A DNA stretch of 13,651 bases from Chloroflexi bacterium RBG_16_56_11 (GTDB taxonomy: Bacteria; Chloroflexota; Dehalococcoidia; Dehalococcoidales; RBG-16-60-22): positions 38,356 through 52,006 of the forward strand of contig MGNQ01000045.1 in NCBI GenBank assembly GCA_001796865.1, written 5' to 3'. Made by a program: the position numbers and the translations under genes. Positions 1 to 7,404 of the stretch are shown here, in pieces (position 1 is the stretch's first letter; every line of letters starts with the position of its first letter). Under the pieces are notes generated by a model. That model did not search any database. It was not told where the DNA came from and saw only the letters and a program-made list of their open reading frames with translations.

Positions 1-35
1 TGGCGCAGGCCAGAATCCAGTCTCGTTGTCCCCTT

Positions 36-66
36 CTCTGGATTCCAGCTTTCGCTGGAATGACAG
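36..66. repeat. Hairpin repeat downstream of acsB
   Basis: An 8-bp perfect stem ATTCCAGC (42-49) and GCTGGAAT (54-61) encloses four bases; on the acsB transcript the loop is GAAA, a stable GNRA tetraloop. It ends AATGACA like the element at 12229. A further pair, GAATCCAG (13-20) with CTGGATTC (38-45), could form an alternative stem. No U-tract follows, so it is more likely a dispersed repeat that may stabilise the acsB mRNA end than a classical terminator. Confidence 0.6.
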
Positions 67-71
67 GTGTA

Positions 72-2279
72 TCACTCCAGTATCGGGTCCATCTTCAGGG
101 CGGGGTGGTCCTTCTGCTGGAGGAAAGCCATGATGGCGTCCTCGGTGATACCGACCGATTCGTCAGCGACCCTGTCGAGAAGGTCGGGCACTCCCAGCTC
201 GGCCGCCCTCTTGTTGAATCCGTCCTTAATCTCCTCCTTCAGGATTTTGGGCATCCAGACCATGCGCAGTAGACCTCCCTCGGCGGCCAGGAACTTCCTC
301 TGGGTTATATTGTATTTACCGTGTCCGACGAAGCCCGGACTGCTCAGCCCGCCGCCGATAGTCCCGGCTAGCGTGGTGAATTTCATCCCGCAGGGGGTCT
401 CGCCGGTATAGTCGCGGTTAACGGTCATGACGCCGTTGCACATGGGTAATACCGCCGCGATGGCCTCGCAGCACCCGCAGGTCGTCATCGGGTCGTGGAC
501 GATGCTGTAAAAGTTGTAGTGGTCAATCTTGCCTCGCGAGGTCACCGTGACAAAATCGTTAACACCTTTCCACTGACCGAGTTTGGCATCGATGACTTCG
601 CCTTTGGGTACCGGCTGGTTGGGGCCGGTGGGATTAATCTCGGAGGCGGCCTTGCAGTCCATCCAGTTGTATGAGCCGCAGAGCCCGGTTCTTTCCGGGC
701 TGATGACGCACACGTGGCTGGGGGCGAAGGACTGGCAGAGCGTGCAGGAGTAGTAGATGTCCGTAGTCTCGTCCTTCATCCCTTCGATACGTGCATCGCG
801 GATTTTATAGACCGCCCTGGCCTTCTCCAGTATCTTACTGACGTCTTCCTCTTTGGTGTAGAGTTTCACCTGTATCTTATCGAAGATCCGGCCGAAGTCC
901 TGGTGTAGCTTGGCGTGCAGGATGACGCCGATATGTGCCAGCTTAAAGCCCTTTTCCACGGCCTGTTTGCTGACGCGCAGCCAGGCAATGTCCCTCTGGC
1001 CGATGTGCATGATGCCCTGGGCGTAGTTGATGAGGTGGTGGATTTGCCGCTCCAGGATGGGCTCGTAGTCGTCTTGCATTTGCCGGCCGGCCACTTCGAC
1101 GGCGATGGCGAGCGGCAGGCGTGAGCCCGCCTTGATATCGGCCAGTTCCGGCCCGACGACCTCGACCTTGCCGTCTTCCACCTCTTCCATGCGCTTGCTC
1201 GTGACCCACTCTACCATGTGGGTGCGGCCACCGCCGGCCTCCAGGTAGATGTCATCGCCGCGGACCCTTTCGCCCTCGAAGGCCGGCCCGAAGGCGACCG
1301 GTATGGGCACTTCGTGGACGGTTACTTTTAGCCCCCTGACCTCGATGGCCTTGGAGACAATCTCATTGGGCGGGACATTGGAAACGACATGCTCATAGGT
1401 GCAGACGCCGGTGGGCAGTATCTGGGGTATAGGCGTATCGGCGATAACCGGGAAGCCCCAGTTGATGGCGCCGGCGCCGTTGGCATACCACTCGTCGGTG
1501 ACATCGCCCATGGTCATGGCGAAGGCAAAGACGCGGTCTTTGTTGTAGATAAGTATTTTACGGTAGTCCCCGGCATCGATGCCGCCGAAGGACATGGCCG
1601 CCCGGGTGGCGAAGCCCATGGCGTACACCGTGGCACTGACGTCCGGGCCGAAAGAGACCAGGCGCGTGCCCCAGCCGATTTGCACTCCGGCCTTCACGAG
1701 CTGCTCGGCGAACCTTTCGCCTTTATGCTCGCTGGCCATGAAAACGTAGAGGTTCTTTTTCTGGAGCTCCTCGGCGATGTTCCTGGCTATCTCCGGGGTA
1801 GGCGCGGCGCCCAGAATGGCGGCGAAGCCCGGGGCCGTGCCGTCGACAAACTCCACACCTCTTTTCCTCATGATGATGTCGTCGGCGGCGCCGAGCCAGA
1901 TATTGTCCTCGGTAACGTCCTCGCCTCTAAGGTAGAAGTTGGGGTTCTCCAGGTATCTGATGGCTTCGAGAATTTCCTCGGCCCAGAAAGTAATCATGCC
2001 GGCGTCCAGCGCCGGTCCGAGGTAAGGCAGGTGGTGCTCCTCTTTCACCAGCGGCGGTAGCAGTGCTTTGCATTTTTTCAGCACCGCCTCCATGTCCCCC
2101 AGCTTTTCTACCTTCATGCCGGAAATGCCGTAGATTATCGGCAGGTAGTAGGCGGTGTTGGGAAACCCGACCGCCTGGCCGGTCCCCCACTTGTCCATCG
2201 CCTCTTTCCATTTCTTTTCCGCTTTGTCAACAATTTTGTGGGCGCCCCGGATGGCTGCCGACGCGATTATCTTGGACAT
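72..2279 (-). CDS. acsB: Acetyl-CoA synthase catalytic subunit (CODH/ACS complex)
   Basis: This subunit condenses CO, a corrinoid-borne methyl group and CoA into acetyl-CoA, the last step of the Wood-Ljungdahl pathway, in the cytoplasm. At 735 residues it has the full bacterial length (Moorella AcsB is 729), so it keeps the N-terminal CODH-docking domain that archaeal CdhC lacks. The A-cluster ligands are all visible: C512, C515, C524 and C534 (in CTLC, HVC and GLCGSYNW) for the 4Fe-4S cubane, and C601-G602-C603 in TTCGCC for the distal nickel. Spacing equals Moorella C506/C509/C518/C528 and C595-G596-C597 with a constant offset of six. The ATG at 2279 follows GAGGAGGG at good distance. It lies 31 bp after the CODH gene and is the last operon gene in view; a hairpin-containing repeat follows the stop. 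Assignment is very secure; activity is inferred from intact ligands. Confidence 0.98.
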   Translation of the reverse strand: MSKIIASAAIRGAHKIVDKAEKKWKEAMDKWGTGQAVGFPNTAYYLPIIYGISGMKVEKLGDMEAVLKKCKALLPPLVKEEHHLPYLGPALDAGMITFWAEEILEAIRYLENPNFYLRGEDVTEDNIWLGAADDIIMRKRGVEFVDGTAPGFAAILGAAPTPEIARNIAEELQKKNLYVFMASEHKGERFAEQLVKAGVQIGWGTRLVSFGPDVSATVYAMGFATRAAMSFGGIDAGDYRKILIYNKDRVFAFAMTMGDVTDEWYANGAGAINWGFPVIADTPIPQILPTGVCTYEHVVSNVPPNEIVSKAIEVRGLKVTVHEVPIPVAFGPAFEGERVRGDDIYLEAGGGRTHMVEWVTSKRMEEVEDGKVEVVGPELADIKAGSRLPLAIAVEVAGRQMQDDYEPILERQIHHLINYAQGIMHIGQRDIAWLRVSKQAVEKGFKLAHIGVILHAKLHQDFGRIFDKIQVKLYTKEEDVSKILEKARAVYKIRDARIEGMKDETTDIYYSCTLCQSFAPSHVCVISPERTGLCGSYNWMDCKAASEINPTGPNQPVPKGEVIDAKLGQWKGVNDFVTVTSRGKIDHYNFYSIVHDPMTTCGCCEAIAAVLPMCNGVMTVNRDYTGETPCGMKFTTLAGTIGGGLSSPGFVGHGKYNITQRKFLAAEGGLLRMVWMPKILKEEIKDGFNKRAAELGVPDLLDRVADESVGITEDAIMAFLQQKDHPALKMDPILE

Positions 2280-2310
2280 TTATCTTTCCCTCCTCATTTC
2301 AACAATACAC

Positions 2311-4281
2311 CTAGCCTTCCAGCTCACGCCTCATGGCCATATCGTAGAGTACCCTCTCCCTGGCCTTATCGATGCCCAGGGCTTTTCGCTTTTTATCGAT
2401 ATGGGCAATCATGAGCTGGGCAGCCTTGACGGGGTCGGGCTCGAAGGCCCATTTGCCGCCGTACATTTCTTCCATGCCCTCGAAAAGGTATTCGGTGAAC
2501 TCCTTGCTCCCCGTGGTGGGCCAGGTGGTGCCGAAGACGGTGTAGACACCGGAGGCGACGAAGTACTGGCCGATGGCGATAGCCTTTTCACTCATCCACT
2601 CCGGGGCGGCGCCGGCGGCGGGGAGGTCGCTGATATCGTCACCCAGCCCGCCGTCCTTGACGACCGCCGTGGCGGCTATGAGGATGCGGCTGTTATCGAT
2701 GCAGGCGCCCATGTGCAGCACCGGCGGGATGCCCACGGTCTCGCAGACCTCGGCCAGGCCGGGACCGCAGAACTCTTTGGCAGCCTCCGGGACCATGAGT
2801 CCCACCTTGGCGGCGGCCATGGCGGCGCACCCGGTGGAAAGCACCAGGACGTCATTCTTGAGCAGTTCCTTGATCATCAGTACATGGGCGCTGTCGTGCG
2901 TCGTGCGGGCATTGTTGCAGCCGACCACGCCGGCCAGACCTCGGATACGGCCGTTGATGATATTGTCGTTGAGCGGCCGGTAGGAAGCGCGGAAGAGCCC
3001 GCCGAGCAGGTAGTTGATGGTCTCGTGGGAGAACCCGGCGATAAGCGGCGTCTTGACCTTGGGTATCCTTACTTTGCTGGCGGCGCGGTTGGGGTAGTTA
3101 TCGATCGCCGCCCGGATAATGGCCTTGGCCGATTCCCTGGGTTGGTGCTCGTCAAAGGCCATGTATTCGGCACCGGTTATTTTTGACCGGTTGTCCGTGG
3201 CGATAAGCTTGGTGTGGAAGCACCGGGCTACTTCCTGTAACCCCTGCATGATGCATTGCACGTCCACGACCATCGCTTCCACGGCTCCGGTGATGATGGC
3301 CAGTTCCTGCTGGAGATAGTTGCCGCCGATAGGTACGCCGTGGCGCATCATGACCTCGTTCGCGGTACAGCACATGCCCACCAGCTGGAGGCCCTTGGCC
3401 CCTTTGGACCTGGCATAGTTGATGAGTTCCGGGTCCTGGGTTTCCACTGCCAGCATCTCGGCCAGGGCCGGTTCATGCCCGTGTACGATGATGTTGACGT
3501 GGTCCTCTTTGAGGACGCCCAGGTTTATCTCGCTCAACGTGGGGGTGGGCGTCCCGAACATGCAGTCCTGTATCTCGGTGGAAATCATGCTACCGCCCCA
3601 GCCGTCCGCCAGCGCGGCTTTTGTCCCCTGGAGCATCAGGTTCTTGTAGTCTTGGTCGACTCCCATGTGGGTGCGGTGCATCAGCTCGACGATTTCGCGG
3701 TCGATGCCGCGGGGGACGACGCCCAGTTTACGCCAGATTTCCTGGCGCTTCAGCGGGGCGTTCTTGATGAAGATAAGCTCGCCTTCCTGCTTGCCGAACT
3801 CTTTCTCGCAGATTTTGGCGATGTCCAGGGCAATCTCGTTATTGCTCCGGTTGCCGATTTCTACGCCCAGGTCCAGGGCCAGTTTCAGCAGCTTCTGTTC
3901 GTCCTTGATTTCGAAGTCTTTCGTCTTGCCTTCCGCCATGAGCTTAAAGGCCTCGACGACGCGCCGGCCGTGGTCGCCGTGGGAGGCCGAGCCGGCGGCA
4001 ATCATGCGCACGAAGTTGCGGGCGGCGACCGTCTCGGCCGTGGCACCGCACACGCCCACCCTTTTGGCGTGTTCCTCCGGCGTCTCCTGTTTGCCCTTGG
4101 CCAGGGGAATCCGGCAGGGCCCCATGGCGCAGTTCTTGCAACAGCTTCCATCGGCGCCGATAGGGCAGGGCTTCATCTTCTCGGCGCGCTCGAAGGCCGT
4201 GGATATTCCTTCTTCTGATGCTTTGGCCAACATCTCTAGTGTGGCCTGGTCGATGCTTTTTGCCTGTTTTTCTTCAGCCAT
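2311..4281 (-). CDS. acsA: Ni-dependent carbon monoxide dehydrogenase catalytic subunit
   Basis: This enzyme reversibly reduces CO2 to CO at a Ni-Fe-S C-cluster and, paired with AcsB, feeds CO to the A-cluster. It has 656 residues, in the CooS/AcsA range. C39 and C47 match the D-cluster; C48, C51, C56 and C78 match the B-cluster. C-cluster ligands are the HGH at 267-269 (probably the second His), C305, C343, C455, C485 and C527. Likely acid-base residues are H101 (SHGDH) and K566 (SEKA). The C56 to C78 spacing is 22 rather than the usual 14 as I recall it for characterised enzymes, so there is an insertion of about eight residues (near 63-73). The ATG at 4281 follows GAGAGG. It starts 17 bp after acsD and ends 31 bp before acsB, an arrangement that supports AcsA (ACS-bound) rather than a free-standing CooS. 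The symbol cooS would also be acceptable. Confidence 0.97.
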   Translation of the reverse strand: MAEEKQAKSIDQATLEMLAKASEEGISTAFERAEKMKPCPIGADGSCCKNCAMGPCRIPLAKGKQETPEEHAKRVGVCGATAETVAARNFVRMIAAGSASHGDHGRRVVEAFKLMAEGKTKDFEIKDEQKLLKLALDLGVEIGNRSNNEIALDIAKICEKEFGKQEGELIFIKNAPLKRQEIWRKLGVVPRGIDREIVELMHRTHMGVDQDYKNLMLQGTKAALADGWGGSMISTEIQDCMFGTPTPTLSEINLGVLKEDHVNIIVHGHEPALAEMLAVETQDPELINYARSKGAKGLQLVGMCCTANEVMMRHGVPIGGNYLQQELAIITGAVEAMVVDVQCIMQGLQEVARCFHTKLIATDNRSKITGAEYMAFDEHQPRESAKAIIRAAIDNYPNRAASKVRIPKVKTPLIAGFSHETINYLLGGLFRASYRPLNDNIINGRIRGLAGVVGCNNARTTHDSAHVLMIKELLKNDVLVLSTGCAAMAAAKVGLMVPEAAKEFCGPGLAEVCETVGIPPVLHMGACIDNSRILIAATAVVKDGGLGDDISDLPAAGAAPEWMSEKAIAIGQYFVASGVYTVFGTTWPTTGSKEFTEYLFEGMEEMYGGKWAFEPDPVKAAQLMIAHIDKKRKALGIDKARERVLYDMAMRRELEG

Positions 4282-4298
4282 TTATATTTTTACCTCTC

Positions 4299-5246
4299 TT
4301 ATTTTGCGGCCAGGTCGGTTATCATTTCCCTGACCAGTTTTATCGCTTCGGGATGTCTCATAATCAGCACGTCGGCCCCCGCCAGGAGCAGTACCATGGC
4401 GGACATGGCCTCGAGCAGGATACCCCGCTTTTTTGCGTCACCCATCTTCGGGTCGTCTTTTTCCAGTATCTTGGCTTCCTTGGTCTTCCAGGTCTCCTTG
4501 GCTATATTGCAGATGATGGGGAACTGGAGCTTGGCGTCCTGCTGTGTCAGGGCGGCCATCCTCATCCTTTCCATTACCGAGTAGCAGTACTCGATGCCGT
4601 ACCCGATGCTGCTGACCGTTGGGTCCATCACCAGCATACTGTCCTGGACGCCCAGGTTACCCAGGAGGATATTGAGCTGCTTGGCCAGGTTGATGTCGAT
4701 CGGCGTGGAGGCGACGACCGTGTGCTTGTAGCCGATGGCCGCCGCGCCTATTTTCTTGTGGTCGGCCTCTTCCAATGGGCCCAGGATAAGGCTCTTGTCC
4801 TGGCAGAGTTCGGCGACTGTCCTGAGGACCTCGGTGTCCTTGTCGTGGTTGGCCGTGCCCCAGACAATCAGCGGTACGTCGATGGCGTCGGCTACCTTTT
4901 TGACCACCTGGGCCGCCTCCGCCGCTCCCCGGTTCTGCCCGTTGGGATCGGTGCTCAGCAGCTGGAGACATATTATCTCCGCCCCGTAGTCCTTGATGCA
5001 CTTCTGTGCCCAGGCCACGGGGTCGCCGGTGACCCCGGCGAAGGGTTCCATGGCCGCCTCCGGCCACTCCTCGGGGGGCATATCGTACACTTCCATCGCG
5101 ATGCGGGGCAGGTCCGGCATCTGGCCTTCGAAAAGGTAGAAGGGGTAGGCCGTCTCCCCGCCGACGGTTACCGCTTTAGCGGTTTTACCCAGCTTTATCT
5201 CTTTTATCTTGCCGCTGTAGGCTGTCTTGGGTATCTCGAAAGGCAT
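4299..5246 (-). CDS. acsD: Corrinoid iron-sulfur protein small subunit (CODH/ACS delta subunit)
   Basis: AcsD is the TIM-barrel small subunit of the heterodimeric corrinoid iron-sulfur protein, which carries the methyl group from methyl-THF to acetyl-CoA synthase. The 315 residues fit the family (Moorella about 323). Recognisable stretches are the N-terminal VGGETAYPFYLFEG (28-41), the barrel strand with STDPNG (98-103), VWGTANHDKD (128-137), MDPTVSSIGYGIEY (207-220), and the C-terminal LLAGADVLIMRHPEA (287-301). The ATG at 5246 is preceded by AAGGAGGG with a short spacer. The partner large subunit AcsC, which holds the 4Fe-4S cluster, is not in the window, so it must be encoded outside, perhaps past the left edge. 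The gene follows the 72-residue small gene by 61 bp and precedes the CODH gene by 17 bp. I see no truncation or frameshift. Confidence 0.95.
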   Translation of the reverse strand: MPFEIPKTAYSGKIKEIKLGKTAKAVTVGGETAYPFYLFEGQMPDLPRIAMEVYDMPPEEWPEAAMEPFAGVTGDPVAWAQKCIKDYGAEIICLQLLSTDPNGQNRGAAEAAQVVKKVADAIDVPLIVWGTANHDKDTEVLRTVAELCQDKSLILGPLEEADHKKIGAAAIGYKHTVVASTPIDINLAKQLNILLGNLGVQDSMLVMDPTVSSIGYGIEYCYSVMERMRMAALTQQDAKLQFPIICNIAKETWKTKEAKILEKDDPKMGDAKKRGILLEAMSAMVLLLAGADVLIMRHPEAIKLVREMITDLAAK

Positions 5247-5307
5247 TTTCCCTCCTTATCTCAGGCTTGCCTGCTCAAACCCTGTGAGGCCGGCAGGTGC
5301 AGATCGT

Positions 5308-5526
5308 TCAGGCCGGTTTCTTCCTCTTTTCACTCCCGAACCAGTCATCGCTGTACCAGTAGCGTTCGCCGGTCTGAAGATACTTCATTTTTTCGTCCCG
5401 ACTTTCGAGCTTCTGGCGCCATTTGCCCGCCCCTTCACCCTCTGGTCGGCCGGACTCGTAGGTCTCGGCCAGGATGTCTACTTTCCCCCGGCCGGGTGCG
5501 TCTTTTTTTACGGTCTTGTATGCCAT
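5308..5526 (-). CDS. Small hypothetical protein, 72 residues, between folD and acsD
   Basis: I do not recognise this protein. It has 72 residues, no cysteine, no signal peptide and no membrane segment. It is rich in charged residues (about 11 Lys, 6 Arg, 13 Asp/Glu) with a basic N-terminus and C-terminus. The centre is Gly/Glu-rich (27-35) and the C-terminal third has an aromatic cluster, YLQTGERYWYSDDWFG (49-64), with W57, W62, Y56, Y58 and F63. That it is a real gene is supported by an excellent Shine-Dalgarno (AGGAGGG, 5532-5538) five bases before the ATG and touching the folD stop codon, which points to translational coupling. It sits in a tight same-strand operon of acetyl-CoA pathway genes, which hints at an accessory, assembly or regulatory role in that pathway, but no function can be read from the sequence. 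Confidence 0.8.
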   Translation of the reverse strand: MAYKTVKKDAPGRGKVDILAETYESGRPEGEGAGKWRQKLESRDEKMKYLQTGERYWYSDDWFGSEKRKKPA

Positions 5527-5531
5527 CGTTT

Positions 5532-5538
5532 CCCTCCT
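5532..5538 (-). promoter_or_regulatory. Ribosome binding site of the 72-residue gene, overlapping the folD stop
   Basis: On the minus strand the run TAAGGAGGG joins the folD stop codon TAA (5540-5538) to a near-perfect Shine-Dalgarno, with a five-base spacer to the ATG at 5526. The overlap supports translational coupling and decides in favour of the small gene being real. Confidence 0.8.
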
Positions 5539-6431
5539 TATTTTTTCATCAGGCCGGCCGCTACCTTGGCGGCCCTGACCGTGTTCATCATCAGCATGGT
5601 TATCGTCATCGGGCCGACGCCTCCCGGGACCGGGGTGATGGCCTTGGCCTTTTCCTTGACGGTGTCGAAGTCGACGTCTCCGGCGAGGATTCTCTTGCCG
5701 TCAGCCGTCTTGCCGATTTCATTCACGCCGACGTCGATGACGACCACGCCGTTCTTGACCATATCGCCGGTGACGGACTTGGGTTTCCCCGCCGCTACGA
5801 TGAGGATATCAGCCCGCCGGGTATGGAAAGCGATGTCGCGGGTCTTCGTATGGCAGATGGTAACGGTGGCGTTAGCGCCCGGTGCTTTCTGGAGCAGCAT
5901 ATTGGCGATGGGCTTGCCGACAATATTGCTCCGCCCGACGACGACCACCTCGGCGCCCTCTATCGGTGTGCCGGAGCGGATGAGGAGTTGCTGGATGCCG
6001 GCGGGGGTGCAGGGTAAATAGTCCGGCTCGCCGATCATCAACTTGCCCACGTTCACCGGATGGAAGCCGTCGACGTCCTTCCGGGGGTTGATGGTGTAGA
6101 GGACTTCCTCCTCGTTGAGGTGCTTGGGGAGGGGAAGCTGCACCAGGATGCCGTGTATCTTCGGGTCTTTGTTGAGCTGGTTGACCAGGGCGATGAGCTC
6201 CTTCTGCGTGGTCTTCTCGGGCAGGTCGTGCCGCTCCGAGTAGATACCGAGCTCCTTGGAGGTCTTTTCTTTCTGGCCGACGTAGACCTGCGATGCCGGG
6301 TCTGCCCCGACCAGCACGGTGACCAGCCCGGGCACGAGGTTGTGCTTCGCCTTGAGGTCGGCTATCTCCTTTTTCAGCTCTTCGCGGATTTGTGCGGCGA
6401 CCTCGGCCCCTTTAATAAGTGTAGCTGTCAT
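5538..6431 (-). CDS. folD: Bifunctional methylene-THF dehydrogenase / methenyl-THF cyclohydrolase
   Basis: FolD interconverts 10-formyl-THF, methenyl-THF and methylene-THF using NAD(P), the two middle steps of the methyl branch after Fhs. The 297 residues are of normal length. Family signatures are present: YVGQK with Y50 and catalytic K54, the QLPLP loop (98-102), DVDGFHP (119-125, D121), PCTP (140-143), the Rossmann motif VVVVGRSNIVGKP (162-174), and the C-terminal PVPGGVGPMT (267-276). The catalytic Lys and Asp occupy the same numbers as in E. coli FolD. The ATG at 6431 follows AGGGGG five bases upstream. The stop overlaps the next gene's ribosome binding site, and the lipoprotein gene ends 26 bp upstream. 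The cofactor (NADH or NADPH) cannot be told from the sequence by eye. Confidence 0.97.
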   Translation of the reverse strand: MTATLIKGAEVAAQIREELKKEIADLKAKHNLVPGLVTVLVGADPASQVYVGQKEKTSKELGIYSERHDLPEKTTQKELIALVNQLNKDPKIHGILVQLPLPKHLNEEEVLYTINPRKDVDGFHPVNVGKLMIGEPDYLPCTPAGIQQLLIRSGTPIEGAEVVVVGRSNIVGKPIANMLLQKAPGANATVTICHTKTRDIAFHTRRADILIVAAGKPKSVTGDMVKNGVVVIDVGVNEIGKTADGKRILAGDVDFDTVKEKAKAITPVPGGVGPMTITMLMMNTVRAAKVAAGLMKK

Positions 6432-6457
6432 ATTACCCCCTTTTTATCAATCATTCT

Positions 6458-7384
6458 TTACTGCGTGAAAGCGTCCGGCGATAGTTCCATGGCGCCGGCG
6501 GCCTCCTCGGGGAGGACGATGGAGACGGGCATGTTGTATTCGAATAGTTCCAGGTTGCCGGCCGCATCCATCGTAAAAGTTTCGAAATCCACATTCGATG
6601 AACGGGCAAAATCACTGGACAATTCCAGGACAGCATTGAAGGCTATTTTCTTGACGAATTTCGTATCTCTGGCTATCCAGGCGGTGTACTCAAGCTCTTT
6701 ATAAATATCTGAAATTTCCGCCAGTTTGTCCCAATCGATTTCCACATCTGAGGCCTGCTGGCGGCTCGCGTATTCTCGTAAATAGTCCTTGTTTGGAGTA
6801 AATCCGATAACGTAACATTCAGAACCATCGAAATCTTCGTACCTGAGGAACTTCAATTTATCAGGTAATTCCAGGGCTTTCAGCTCTTCCTGCATTATAT
6901 TGGCACTAAAAGTTTCAAGAATTTCGTCCGTCACCGGGACTTTAATCCATTGTTCGCCAGAATCAGGCATATTAGCCTTGATATACATGTAATCAGTAAA
7001 AAGGTAAATATCCCCGTTGACTTCTTGCTTACCCCCGCTGGTTCCGGAATCAATAGACATCTCCATAGACATCAGCATTTTCTTCTGCAGTACATCGAAG
7101 GTCGCCTTCGCCGTCATTGACATGTCACCGGATTGAGTACTGTCAGCCGTGAATTTTCCTGACATGGACATGTCGACTTTATAGGTATTGGCGTTCATGG
7201 TGGCTTTCACGGATTCTGCTACGATTTGCTCCAGTTCTTGCTGGGTCAGTTCCTGTGGAGGTTCGTTAGTCGTTGTCGCCGCGGGTTGGGCCGTTTCTTG
7301 CGGACCACAGCCAGCAATGAATAGAAGCAACAGCGACATTACCACTATAAAAAACAGTAGAGCGTTCTTTTTTACTTTTGACAT
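6458..7384 (-). CDS. Predicted lipoprotein, possibly of the LolA/LppX-like or DUF6612-like fold
   Basis: The protein has 308 residues. A basic start (MSKVKK) is followed by a hydrophobic stretch (8-24) and a lipobox, FIAGC, with the acylated cysteine at C26; a Thr/Pro/Gln-rich linker follows (27-50). The rest looks like repeated beta strands: MSMSGKFTADS, DMSMTAKATFDV, KKMLMSMEMSI, GDIYLFTDYMYIKAN. This is the alternating pattern seen in LolA/LppX-type lipid-binding lipoproteins and the Gram-positive DUF6612-like group; the family call is a guess from pattern only. It should be anchored on the outer face of the cytoplasmic membrane, unlike its cytosolic operon partners. GC is about 43% over 6661-7080 (179 of 420 counted), against about 58% or more in sampled flanking lines, which suggests a separate origin. 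The ATG at 7384 follows GGGAGGG. It is 20 bp from the upstream ATPase gene and 26 bp from folD. Confidence 0.85.
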   Translation of the reverse strand: MSKVKKNALLFFIVVMSLLLLFIAGCGPQETAQPAATTTNEPPQELTQQELEQIVAESVKATMNANTYKVDMSMSGKFTADSTQSGDMSMTAKATFDVLQKKMLMSMEMSIDSGTSGGKQEVNGDIYLFTDYMYIKANMPDSGEQWIKVPVTDEILETFSANIMQEELKALELPDKLKFLRYEDFDGSECYVIGFTPNKDYLREYASRQQASDVEIDWDKLAEISDIYKELEYTAWIARDTKFVKKIAFNAVLELSSDFARSSNVDFETFTMDAAGNLELFEYNMPVSIVLPEEAAGAMELSPDAFTQ

Positions 7385-7404
7385 ATTGCCCTCCCTTCCC
7401 CCAA

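Noticed and set aside
5247..5307. Palindrome CAGGC-TT-GCCTG (5262-5273) between the small gene and acsD as an operator or terminator
   Set aside because: The loop would be only two bases, there is no U-tract, and it lies just upstream of the acsD ribosome binding site; too little to call a function.
4218..6017. Very long plus-strand open frame (599 codons) opposite acsD, the small gene and folD
   Set aside because: It is antisense to three secure genes, has no recognisable domain, and comes from the GC-rich third-position bias of the true genes. Similar antisense frames at 2155-3186, 3256-4218 and 1389-2060 were rejected for the same reason.
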